Part shown: positions 48,103-56,317 of the stretch, piece by piece
Numbering within the stretch: the stretch's first letter is position 1
How the letters are laid out: each line of letters starts with the position of its first letter
Assembly (NCBI RefSeq): GCF_005405485.1
Contig: NZ_BJED01000011.1
Coordinates: forward strand, 1-64,000
DNA from: Enterococcus hulanensis
GTDB lineage: Bacteria; Bacillota; Bacilli; Lactobacillales; Enterococcaceae
Direction: 5' to 3'
Length of the DNA stretch: 64,000 nucleotides
Position numbers and translations under genes: made by a program
The notes under the pieces: generated by a model
Databases searched by the model: none
Seen by the model: the letters and a program-made list of their open reading frames with translations, nothing else
What the model was told of the DNA's origin: nothing

Positions 48103-50166
48103 TTATTTGCCAACCTCCAGCTGAAAGTAGTTACGAATATCCTTTTCATAATTTGCTTGTTTCATCGCTGAAATGAAACTCGGCTTTTTTGCTAACTCAT
48201 AAAGATGGGTTACCGCTTTGATATGACTTTTTTTATCTTTTGGTGCAATCACTACGATCATACTGATTGATATATTTTCCGCAAAGGAGATAGGTTGATC
48301 CAATTTCAAGAAGGACATTCCAACACGATATACTCCATCATCTGGTCCAGCATGCGGAATAGCCAAATCCGGTGAAATTACAGAATAAGGATATTCTGGA
48401 TCATAATGCTCGATTACTGTCTCAATATATTTTGGTGACACATATCCCTCGTTAATCAAAGGTTTGCCTGCAATTCGAATCGCTTCTTCGACAGACTTAA
48501 CACTTGGATAAATTTGAATATGAGAAAGAGGCAGTAAATCCTTCAAATCAGGGTTTAGATTTCGGAAGTTCAACCCTTCATTGATTTCTGTTTCAAGCAA
48601 ATAGTCCTGTATCTCTTGGGTTAATTGTTCTTCATTGATAATTTGAGTATTCTTTTTTATGATTGACAATAAATTTTGGACCAATTCGTGGTTTTTTGAC
48701 AGACTAAACGTCTCATCAAAATCGATCCGCTTACGTACATCACTGATTAAATGCATCTTGTCTTCATCCGTTAAAAAATGCGGAATTAAGAAAACTTCTT
48801 TTTTAGTATTGACCGGAACCGTTGAAAAGACGATATCAACAGCATTGCTTCTTTCTTCATAGAATTCACGCAAAGAGAGATTCCGTGTGAAATCAATAGT
48901 CGTAAACAACTGCTTCAATTCTCCCAGCAACAGCTTTGATACGGAAATACCATGCTGACAAACAACTACCGCACGAATTTTTCGGCGCTTTTGTTTTTCT
49001 AATTCTTCATTGATAAAGCTTAAAAGAATGACAGATAAATAAATCAATTCCCCTTCTGGAAAAATGATCTTTAAATAATCTTCAATGATCCCGATTGACT
49101 GATGAACCAAAGGGTGGATAAAGTCATAATTTTCGACATTGTCCAAAAAAAGCAGCTCATTATCTGGCAAACCAAATTTTATCCGATAATAGGCTGGGAT
49201 GATATGCTGATAAATGGCCTCTTCCAATTGTTCTTTGTTTTTGATATCTGTAATCCCTAGAATCTCAAAACTACTGATAAAGGATTGAATTCTTCGAAGC
49301 AATTCCTGATCTTTGTAATTGGAACGAATCTTAATCAAATTGGTGCTTAGTAATTGAATCGAAATAAAGTGAATTTCAATCAAATAGTTGGCTCCTTTAA
49401 AAAAAGGTTTCAAAGCTTGGCAAACTTTTGAATAAAAATCCTTTTCCACCATTTGAACATAATTCCCTAAAACCCCTGGTGATAACTCATTGCCTTGACC
49501 AAATCTTACAGAGCACATATAGCTGGTCAAATAGAGATCCACCAATTTAAACTCTGTAAACTCCAGCCCTAATTCTTGTTCTAATAAATGGATTCTTTCC
49601 TTTATCTCGGTTAAAACGTGACTTTGAACTTTGATCATCGCTAAATAGTATTCGAGATTGTCCTCTGATTTTTCAACTTCACGAATGAATTTAATTCCTA
49701 ATCGGCGAATCTCCACTTCATTACCTACAAAATAAAAGCCTCTTTTTCTGGAGAATTGAAGGTCAATAGCTAGCGGTTTTAAATAGTTCTCACTTAATTT
49801 TCGCTTGTCGTTTAAAATTGTATTTTTACTGACAAAAAGCTTTTCGGCTAAAGTTTGCAATGTCTCCCCTTGATGAAGCAGAATGATCAGATAGAGAAAG
49901 CATTCGCGTTCTCTATCTGATAAATGGATTGACGGCGAAACTTTCGTCAAATAGCTTTTGATTGCTTTAGTCTGACCCTCCAAGAGAAAGAAAGTACCAT
50001 TTTTCTTGATTTTCCCTAAGTTCAATTCAGTCAATTCTTGATTTACCTTTTTGATCCGATAATCTAACTGACCTTTTGTCCAACTAAACTTTTTTTCTAA
50101 GGAAAGTGAGGTCTGACTGCCTTTTGAAATAAACAATTCCAACAATTGAATCGCCATAACATCCAT
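48103..50166 (-). CDS. PRD-type PTS-regulated transcription activator (MtlR/LicR-like)
   Basis: 687-residue regulator: two N-terminal helix-turn-helix domains (about 1-155; LAEKLFVSKNTILNDKRKL), two PRDs (about 185-400), an EIIB(Gat)-like domain (about 405-490; VVCQHGISVSKLLLGE with its Cys) and an EIIA(Fru/Mtl)-like domain (about 545-687; DLAIPHAGPDDGV with its His). Phosphorylation of these by HPr and EII proteins normally sets activity. It is inside the operon with galactitol-type EIIA, EIIB and EIIC, so it should activate that operon when the substrate is transported. Confidence 0.88.
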   Translation of the reverse strand: MDVMAIQLLELFISKGSQTSLSLEKKFSWTKGQLDYRIKKVNQELTELNLGKIKKNGTFFLLEGQTKAIKSYLTKVSPSIHLSDRERECFLYLIILLHQGETLQTLAEKLFVSKNTILNDKRKLSENYLKPLAIDLQFSRKRGFYFVGNEVEIRRLGIKFIREVEKSEDNLEYYLAMIKVQSHVLTEIKERIHLLEQELGLEFTEFKLVDLYLTSYMCSVRFGQGNELSPGVLGNYVQMVEKDFYSKVCQALKPFFKGANYLIEIHFISIQLLSTNLIKIRSNYKDQELLRRIQSFISSFEILGITDIKNKEQLEEAIYQHIIPAYYRIKFGLPDNELLFLDNVENYDFIHPLVHQSIGIIEDYLKIIFPEGELIYLSVILLSFINEELEKQKRRKIRAVVVCQHGISVSKLLLGELKQLFTTIDFTRNLSLREFYEERSNAVDIVFSTVPVNTKKEVFLIPHFLTDEDKMHLISDVRKRIDFDETFSLSKNHELVQNLLSIIKKNTQIINEEQLTQEIQDYLLETEINEGLNFRNLNPDLKDLLPLSHIQIYPSVKSVEEAIRIAGKPLINEGYVSPKYIETVIEHYDPEYPYSVISPDLAIPHAGPDDGVYRVGMSFLKLDQPISFAENISISMIVVIAPKDKKSHIKAVTHLYELAKKPSFISAMKQANYEKDIRNYFQLEVGK

Positions 50167-50196
50167 TTTTATTCCCCCTCATTCTTACTAAACCAA

Positions 50197-51243
50197 TTAG
50201 GTTCGAACGAGCATATCACTCATTCCTCTTTCAAAATAATCATTCAACACATCGCGTAGTAAATACGGAGATCGTGGAATAGCATCGATCGTGTCTCCCG
50301 CTATATGAGAAGTAATGATCAGATTATCTAAATCTAGTAATGGATCATCTGGCCGAATGGGCTCCTCCCAAACAACATCTGTAGCAGCACCAGCAATCAT
50401 GTTCATTTGTAAAGCCTCTACAAAATCAGCTTTGTCTACGATATCCGGCCTTGCCGTGTTGATTAAATAAGCAGATGGCTTCATTAAGGAAAGTAGATCG
50501 GCATTAATCATATTCTTTGTTTCTGGCGTTACCCGAACATGCAGCGAAACAATATCAGCTGTTTTAAATAATTCTTCTAGCCCAACAAAAGTGATCTGCA
50601 AGCCTTCTTCGCGAATTTTCTCTTTATCTACAAAAGGATCATACGCTATAACTTCAATGCCCAAACTATTTAACCGCTTCACTACCAATTTGCCAATATA
50701 GCCCAACCCCACTAAACCTACTTTTAGATTAGCTAATGTAGTCTTATATGGATCATTCGCAAATTTCTTAGGCCATTTGGCTTCTTTTACCTGTTGATAG
50801 GAAAAAGCGATATTTCTTGTCAAAGCGTAAAACAACCCTAATGTAAAATCAGCGACAGGTTCAGCATTTCGAATAACATGAATCAAAGGAATTTGTTTCT
50901 TTTTCAATTCTTTGGTTGCTATATGTTCAACACCGCCCCGGCAAGTCCCCACTAATTTCAACTGAGGAGCTGCTTCAATCATTGCCTTAGAAACCGGCGC
51001 TATATGAACTAGCAGATAGTCTGCATCTACTAGGTCGTCTAAAATTCCCTCTGGTATCTCAAGTGCTTCAGGTCCGTTTTGTTCGATCAATTTGATTTTT
51101 TCTTGAAACTGTTCTTTATTCAGATCAGCGAACCAGTGATACTTGACAACCTCTATCGGCTTTTCAAGCTTCAATTCTAATGCAGCTTCGGCTAAAGTCT
51201 CTGCAGAAACTAAACCATCTCCAACAACAACAACTTTTGACAT
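50197..51243 (-). CDS. D-isomer-specific 2-hydroxyacid dehydrogenase
   Basis: 348-residue NAD-dependent dehydrogenase. Rossmann motif VGLVGLGYIGK near 173-183; the Arg-Glu-His catalytic set is visible in INTARPDIVD, DVVWEEP and ITSHIAG. Note NTARPD where most relatives have NTARG. The gene start overlaps the EIIC stop by one base (TAATG), so it is firmly in the operon. Substrate is unknown: a phosphorylated hydroxy acid, or a side product of the aldolase step, are both possible. Confidence 0.88.
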   Translation of the reverse strand: MSKVVVVGDGLVSAETLAEAALELKLEKPIEVVKYHWFADLNKEQFQEKIKLIEQNGPEALEIPEGILDDLVDADYLLVHIAPVSKAMIEAAPQLKLVGTCRGGVEHIATKELKKKQIPLIHVIRNAEPVADFTLGLFYALTRNIAFSYQQVKEAKWPKKFANDPYKTTLANLKVGLVGLGYIGKLVVKRLNSLGIEVIAYDPFVDKEKIREEGLQITFVGLEELFKTADIVSLHVRVTPETKNMINADLLSLMKPSAYLINTARPDIVDKADFVEALQMNMIAGAATDVVWEEPIRPDDPLLDLDNLIITSHIAGDTIDAIPRSPYLLRDVLNDYFERGMSDMLVRT

Positions 51244-52670
51244 TACACGGCTGCTCCTTCCTCAGATACAATTCCAGCTTCTTCCTCTAACTTCGCCATA
51301 TTCTCTAAATAAGCATGAATCGCTTCTTTTTTAATCCGAACAAAGGCATAAAGTGCAATATAAACAACTACCGATAACCCAATCCAAAGTGGATTTTGCG
51401 TCATGAATATCAAGAAGAGTATTCCCATAATATGGTTGGTCATTACAGCAAAGCTGCAGATCATCATTGCGCCTTCTGGTAAATTAACGCCGACATCAAT
51501 AGCCACTTGAGTAAAGATTGGTGCGACCGCTGTAATAATATATAGACCGCCAGCACACCAAATCGCTCCGCTGATCAATGACTTGAAGATATTCCCATTT
51601 GAAATACAGATTACTAATTCAATCATGTAAGGGATTGCAATCAAATCCACCATAGGTAACGTTTGATTGCCTGGTAAGAAAATGGCTAGTAATAAAACAA
51701 TCGGAATCAGTAACATCCCTGTTAGCAAAGTCGCTGTTTCACCATAACCAGCGGCATCATTGATCGCCAAATACCAAACGCGGTCTTTGCCGCCTGAAGT
51801 TTTGGCAGTACTTTTTGATGCATCTGTAATTGCCGTAAATGCAGATGCAAAAATTCCAGCAATTTTTGGAAAAATCGCCATGATGGCTGAAGTTGAAATA
51901 CCGATTACCATGATTTCGCCCCAACCTGTCAATGTATTCAATCGCATAAAATTACCAGCTAAGCCTAACGCTAGGCCCAAAATAAAGCCTAATGAAGTTG
52001 GTTCCCCTAAAAAGCCCAATTTATCCTGTAAGGTTTCGGGATTCCAGCGAACTTTGTTAGCACCTAATTTAGTCAAGATCCAATCCATCGCCATTGCTAA
52101 TGGAACCGAGCAAATATGATGAGGCGCACTCATTGTACAGCGAGGATAACCATAATAAACAGACCAGCGTTTAGCGACGATTTCTGTAAAGACTAAACAA
52201 TAAAGATTAGAAACCACCATCAATCCAATCGATAACCAAAGATTCTTAGTTGAAATATAGAGCATTGATCCCCATAACATAAAGGAGTAGTTATTCCATA
52301 GATCCGATGGCATAAAAATGTCTGTAAACTTAATAACAAATAGAATTGCCTGCAGCGCTAATCCCAGTGCTAAGAAAATCATACCTACTTGAGTCGAATA
52401 AGCTACAACACTCGTTGCCTGCCAACCTGTATCAAGAATGCGCAGATTAACACCCGTTTCTTCTACCATTCGATTGATTGCTGGAGTGACGATCGGCGTA
52501 TAGGCACCTATGATCATATTAAAGCCAGTCAATCCGATCCCTGCATTCAGAGCCGCATTAAATGCCTTCTTCGGTTTTACCTTCATCAATAAAGCAATAA
52601 AGAAGATAATTACCGGTACCACGATCGCCGCACCAAAAGCATCCATAATCTTCGATAAAACATCTAACAT
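51243..52670 (-). CDS. PTS galactitol-family EIIC permease
   Basis: 475-residue membrane component with about ten to twelve helices and the Gat-family features MKVKPKKAFNAALNAGIGLTGF and GYPRCTMSAPHH-type conserved loop. Belongs to the PTS-GFL galactitol group. It works with the separate EIIB and EIIA proteins of this operon. Substrate is inferred from context to be a sugar or polyol phosphorylated at C1; galactitol itself is unlikely because no galactitol-phosphate dehydrogenase or tagatose-phosphate kinase/aldolase genes are present. Confidence 0.88.
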   Translation of the reverse strand: MLDVLSKIMDAFGAAIVVPVIIFFIALLMKVKPKKAFNAALNAGIGLTGFNMIIGAYTPIVTPAINRMVEETGVNLRILDTGWQATSVVAYSTQVGMIFLALGLALQAILFVIKFTDIFMPSDLWNNYSFMLWGSMLYISTKNLWLSIGLMVVSNLYCLVFTEIVAKRWSVYYGYPRCTMSAPHHICSVPLAMAMDWILTKLGANKVRWNPETLQDKLGFLGEPTSLGFILGLALGLAGNFMRLNTLTGWGEIMVIGISTSAIMAIFPKIAGIFASAFTAITDASKSTAKTSGGKDRVWYLAINDAAGYGETATLLTGMLLIPIVLLLAIFLPGNQTLPMVDLIAIPYMIELVICISNGNIFKSLISGAIWCAGGLYIITAVAPIFTQVAIDVGVNLPEGAMMICSFAVMTNHIMGILFLIFMTQNPLWIGLSVVVYIALYAFVRIKKEAIHAYLENMAKLEEEAGIVSEEGAAV

Positions 52671-52686
52671 TTCATTTCTCCTCTCT

Positions 52687-52989
52687 TTAATCTACTAATT
52701 TTTCCGAAGTTTCAAGCAATTCTTCAAAAAATTCATCTTCTCCCATCCCAGATAATAACCCTACTGCATTGATAGTCGGTAATTCATATTTTCCTTTCAA
52801 AGGACTTGTATGAACGATCAAATCCCAAGAACCGCTAGCCAATTGTTCCTCGACACCTCCAGGATTGACTTCGACTGTCTTTGCTTTGATGCCATGATCA
52901 TCCAAAAAGTCTTTTACTTTTCCGGCTACCATTGAACTTGTTACTGTACCTGACCCACACACTGAAATAATGCTTAAGCGTTTAACCAT
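52687..52989 (-). CDS. PTS galactitol-family EIIB
   Basis: 100-residue phosphocarrier with phospho-Cys11 in ISVCGSGTVTSSMV. Receives phosphate from EIIA and passes it to the substrate during transport by EIIC, 16 bases downstream. Confidence 0.9.
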   Translation of the reverse strand: MVKRLSIISVCGSGTVTSSMVAGKVKDFLDDHGIKAKTVEVNPGGVEEQLASGSWDLIVHTSPLKGKYELPTINAVGLLSGMGEDEFFEELLETSEKLVD

Positions 52990-53025
52990 TTAAAATATCC
53001 TCCTATATTTTTTCTATTTTATTGA

Positions 53026-53868
53026 CTACTTTATCGTACTTCGTTCTTCTAAAATACCCGCTTTAGGTTTTACACCAAACTGATCCGCTAAATCCCACAA
53101 TTGATCACTTGTAATTTTTTGCTTAAAGCCGCCAGGTACTTGAACCACGCGCATGTAGATATCCGCCGCCTTTTCCACTGTCTCAACAAGTCCAAATGCG
53201 TCATCCATCGATTGTCCTGCACCCATGATTCCATGATGCGGCCAAATCACTACACGTGAATCTTGCATTTTTTCAGCGGAGGCCAAGCCCAATTCTACAG
53301 TCCCAGCAACCATCCAAGGTAAAACAGAAACTCCATCTGGAAAAACAACTAAACATTCTGTAATCATCTCCCACAATGATCTCGTAAATTTCCTTTCATC
53401 TAAATCATGGATAAATGTCATCGCTGAGATCGCGATCGAATGACAATGTAAAATCACCCGATGATCCGGGTCCTGCATTAAGCGAACAGCATGACATTTC
53501 AAATGCGATGCTAATTCACTAGTTGGAACACCCCCGTCCTCCAGTCCCCATAGAACTTTAAAACTTCCACCATCATCCGAGATTTTAACGATTGCTAAAT
53601 TTTTCGCCGGATTTTTGCAAATATTTTTAAAGTAGCTGCCTGAAGCAGAAACTAAGAAAATCTTGCCTGCCAGTTCTTTGACTTCAAAATCTAAATCCTT
53701 TTCTTTAATTACATGATCTAAATCAAGATACAGACAAACCTCAGCCTCATCCAGCATGTAGCTGATATTTCCGCCATTACGCTCATCCCAACCATTACGC
53801 CATAAATTCTTAGTCACTTCACACATTTCTTGAATAAAAGGTGCTTCATAAATATCGTGTATTTTCAT
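53026..53868 (-). CDS. RhaD-like class II aldolase in the PTS operon
   Basis: 280-residue paralogue of the rhamnulose-1-phosphate aldolase at 56314-57150, sharing WDERNGGNISY, GGVPTSEL with the catalytic Glu, the zinc-binding HCH in ILHCHS, and HHG in WPHHGIMGAG. Family chemistry: retro-aldol cleavage of a ketose-1-phosphate to DHAP plus an aldehyde (L-lactaldehyde for rhamnulose). Located between PTS EIIA and EIIB, so the substrate should arrive already 1-phosphorylated. Three bases separate it from EIIA. Exact stereochemistry cannot be predicted. Confidence 0.82.
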   Translation of the reverse strand: MKIHDIYEAPFIQEMCEVTKNLWRNGWDERNGGNISYMLDEAEVCLYLDLDHVIKEKDLDFEVKELAGKIFLVSASGSYFKNICKNPAKNLAIVKISDDGGSFKVLWGLEDGGVPTSELASHLKCHAVRLMQDPDHRVILHCHSIAISAMTFIHDLDERKFTRSLWEMITECLVVFPDGVSVLPWMVAGTVELGLASAEKMQDSRVVIWPHHGIMGAGQSMDDAFGLVETVEKAADIYMRVVQVPGGFKQKITSDQLWDLADQFGVKPKAGILEERSTIK

Positions 53869-53871
53869 TTC

Positions 53872-54354
53872 TCACTTCTCGCTTTCTGTTTTAAAAAATT
53901 GCGTTACTATTGTTAAAATCTCTGTTTTATCAAACTCTTTTTCCAATTGCCGCATTACTTTTTTATCCATAAACATGGCCATCAAATTTTGCAATAGCTG
54001 TAATTGGTCCTCACCCTTATCAAAGCCTAAAAAAAATGCATACTTAGCTGAAACAAACTCATCTGTCGTCCCCATCTGACCAAATGTTACAGAGTCCGCT
54101 AATTTGATAATGTAAATAAAAGGCTTCTTAATATGGCTTGGATCGGTATGGGGAATCGCTACAGCAAATGAAGGTGTCTGCAACCCTGTTGGATATTCCC
54201 GCTCTCGTTCTTTCAAAGCCTCTTGATAGGTTGTTTCAATAAATCCCAGCTCTGCTAATTTATTCGCAGCATAATCAACTAACGCATCTAATGTACCCTT
54301 GCCATCATAGACATCAATCAATTCTGGGTAAAACATCTTATCAGTAATGATCAT
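53872..54354 (-). CDS. PTS EIIA component (Fru/Mtl/Gat family)
   Basis: 160-residue phosphocarrier with active His69 in VAIPHTDPSHI. First gene of the seven-gene PTS-aldolase operon. Ribosome site AAAGGAGGA before ATG. A TATAAT is 20 bases upstream and a cre-like box further up. Confidence 0.9.
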   Translation of the reverse strand: MIITDKMFYPELIDVYDGKGTLDALVDYAANKLAELGFIETTYQEALKEREREYPTGLQTPSFAVAIPHTDPSHIKKPFIYIIKLADSVTFGQMGTTDEFVSAKYAFFLGFDKGEDQLQLLQNLMAMFMDKKVMRQLEKEFDKTEILTIVTQFFKTESEK

Positions 54355-54373
54355 CCGCTATCCTCCTTTCCTA

Positions 54374-54379
54374 ATTATA
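54374..54379 (-). promoter_or_regulatory. -10 of the PTS-aldolase operon
   Basis: TATAAT on the minus strand about 20 bases before the EIIA start. The -35 region (TTTTGT) is poor, consistent with a promoter that needs an activator such as the operon's own PRD protein. Confidence 0.55.
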
Positions 54380-54408
54380 TTGTCAGTTTAGCATCCACAA
54401 AATTTCAT

Positions 54409-54422
54409 AGTATGCGCTTTCA
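54409..54422. promoter_or_regulatory. cre-like box upstream of the PTS-aldolase operon
   Basis: TGAAAGCGCATACT on the minus strand matches 12 of 14 CcpA consensus positions and lies just upstream of the weak -35. Confidence 0.5.
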
Positions 54423-54511
54423 TCACAAAAAAAACTTGTTGCTGAAAAAAAAATGTGATGTTCTTTCGATTAATTTAAGAAGTGATTTATCAAGTAAAGT
54501 ATTCCCCATAC

Positions 54512-54556
54512 AAAAAAGCTCTGAACATTGAAGAGCTTCAACATCCAGAACTTTGT
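54512..54556 (-). terminator. Terminator of the rha operon
   Basis: On the minus strand TCTGGATGTTGAAG pairs with CTTCAATGTTCAGA over 14 positions including three G-U pairs, followed by GCTTTTTT. It closes the operon after the 52-residue gene. Confidence 0.75.
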
Positions 54557-54579
54557 CTTTTTTTGATTTTATAAGACTG

Positions 54580-54738
54580 CTAAAATTTAAACTCATTAAT
54601 CACTTCGCCTTGTCGGATCACTTTACTAAATTTGAAGTGGGCATAGTTGGTTGCACAACACAAAGCTTCACGATAAGTCTGAAAATTCTTTTCCTGCTGC
54701 TCTCCAGCAAGTGTTTCAAGCTGTACGAGATACTTCAT
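54580..54738 (-). CDS. Unrecognised 52-residue protein at the end of the rha operon
   Basis: Starts MKYLVQLETLAGEQQ and ends VINEFKF; soluble, with CC at 27-28 and no signal peptide. Support: AAAAGGAG six bases before ATG, placement 41 bases after the fucO2 stop, and a terminator right after its stop. I know no family for it. Too short for many automatic callers. Confidence 0.6.
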   Translation of the reverse strand: MKYLVQLETLAGEQQEKNFQTYREALCCATNYAHFKFSKVIRQGEVINEFKF

Positions 54739-54779
54739 CGTCTTCTCCTTTTCAAACAACTAGCGACGAACAGAATTTT

Positions 54780-55934
54780 TTATAGCATTGATTGATACAA
54801 AGCAATGATTTCTTCCACTGATACATCGCGCGGATTTCCTGGGGTACAAACATCACGTGCAGCATCTTCAGCAATGCGCGCTACGTCTTCTTTCTTCATT
54901 CCAAGTTCTGACAAGCTTTGGGGAATGCCGACATCAATTCCTAATTGCTTCACTGCTTGAACCGCTGCATCGCGAACTTCAGCTATCGGCATCTCCGTTG
55001 CACCTTCCACTCCCATCGCAATCGCGATTTCACGATATTTCTCGCCCGTAAATTCTTTATTGTAATCCATGATTAATGGCAATAATGTCGCACAAGCTAC
55101 ACCATGCGGCGTATTGTACCAAGCAGATAATGGATGGGCCATTCCGTGAACGAGTCCTAATCCCACATTTGAAAATCCCATACCCGCAATATATTGACCG
55201 AGCGCCATTTTTTCGCGACCTGTTTGATCACCAGCAACAGAATCACGCAGAGCATGGCTGATGATTTCGATGGCTTGAATGTGCAGCATGTCTGTCATTT
55301 CCCACGCGCCTTTTGTAATAAAACCTTCAATAGCATGAGTCAGCGCATCCATTCCTGTTGCAGCGCAGAGGCCTTTAGGCATTCCCATCATCATATCGCT
55401 GTCAATAAAGGCAACTACCGGAATATCATGAGGATCTACACAAACAAATTTGCGATGATTTTCAGCATCCGTGATCACATAATTAATCGTTACTTCAGCA
55501 GCAGTTCCAGAAGTTGTCGGTATCGCCAAAATTGGTAACGCTGGATTTTTAGTTTCCGCTGTTCCTTCTAAACTAATTACATCGGAAAAATCAGGATTAG
55601 TCATAATAATGCCAATTGCTTTGGCCGTGTCAATCGGTGATCCGCCGCCAATAGCTACGATGTAATCCGCTGCCTTTTCCTGACATGCCTTAACTCCAGC
55701 TTGAACATCTGCTCTCGTTGGATTTGGCACGATCCCATCGTAAACATCGTAAGCTAGTCCGGCCTCTTCTAAAACAGCAATTACTTTCGTAGCCACTTTA
55801 AATTTCAATAAATCTTTATCTGTCACCACAAGCGCCTTTTTGAACCCACGTTTTTTGGCTTCATTAGCCACTTCTTGAATCGCACCTTTTCCAAAATAAG
55901 AGGTTTCATTTAATATCATTCTGTTTACTGTCAT
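54780..55934 (-). CDS. fucO: Lactaldehyde reductase, copy 2 (rha operon)
   Basis: 384 residues, same length and motifs as copy 1 (GGGSPIDTAKAIG, DALTHAIEGF, HGMAHPLSAWYNTPHG). Reduces the L-lactaldehyde released by RhaD, regenerating NAD in anaerobic rhamnose use. It is separated from rhaM by about 70 bases containing an AAAAGAAG/CTTCTTTT hairpin, so expression may be partly uncoupled from the upstream genes. Confidence 0.92.
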   Translation of the reverse strand: MTVNRMILNETSYFGKGAIQEVANEAKKRGFKKALVVTDKDLLKFKVATKVIAVLEEAGLAYDVYDGIVPNPTRADVQAGVKACQEKAADYIVAIGGGSPIDTAKAIGIIMTNPDFSDVISLEGTAETKNPALPILAIPTTSGTAAEVTINYVITDAENHRKFVCVDPHDIPVVAFIDSDMMMGMPKGLCAATGMDALTHAIEGFITKGAWEMTDMLHIQAIEIISHALRDSVAGDQTGREKMALGQYIAGMGFSNVGLGLVHGMAHPLSAWYNTPHGVACATLLPLIMDYNKEFTGEKYREIAIAMGVEGATEMPIAEVRDAAVQAVKQLGIDVGIPQSLSELGMKKEDVARIAEDAARDVCTPGNPRDVSVEEIIALYQSML

Positions 55935-55981
55935 TTTGTTCGCTCCCGTTCCTTATTGTGTTTCCCTTCACATATAATTAC

Positions 55982-56007
55982 AAAAGAAGCTGCAGCCAAC
56001 TTCTTTT
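55982..56007 (-). promoter_or_regulatory. Hairpin between rhaM and fucO2
   Basis: AAAAGAAG and CTTCTTTT flank a ten-base loop, overlapping the rhaM stop. No good T-run follows, so it is more likely a processing or attenuation element than a full terminator. Confidence 0.4.
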
Positions 56008-56317
56008 ATAATTCAAATACTTGTTCTAAATCGACGGTCACTGGCGAATTATCCGGATTTGTTTCCATTACATCTGCCATGAAATCCCACCATTTACGAT
56101 TGATTTCCGTATCGGCGGTTTGAGCCCATCTTTCTTCATCCTCAATTTCAAGATAGCCAAATAAATAATTCGTTTCTGGATCAAAGAAAATCGAGTAGCT
56201 TTTCGCCCCATGATCTTTTAACATTTTTTTCATCTCAGGCCAGAGTTCGTTATGACGTTTGGCATACTCTTCTTTTAAGCCGGGATAGGGTTTCATGCGT
56301 ACAGCTTTTTTGATCAT
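56006..56317 (-). CDS. rhaM: L-rhamnose mutarotase
   Basis: 103 residues; interconverts alpha and beta L-rhamnose. MKPYPGLKEEYAKRHNELWPEM and the C-terminal RKWWDFMADVMETNPDNSP match RhaM/YiiL, with the conserved His in KRHNELW. Its ATG overlaps the rhaD stop by four bases (ATGA), so translationally coupled. Confidence 0.94.
   Translation of the reverse strand: MIKKAVRMKPYPGLKEEYAKRHNELWPEMKKMLKDHGAKSYSIFFDPETNYLFGYLEIEDEERWAQTADTEINRKWWDFMADVMETNPDNSPVTVDLEQVFEL

Noticed and set aside
52687-54354. Classical galactitol operon
   Set aside because: EIIA, EIIB and EIIC are of the galactitol family but there is no galactitol-1-phosphate dehydrogenase, tagatose-6-phosphate kinase or tagatose-bisphosphate aldolase; the aldolase is RhaD-like.
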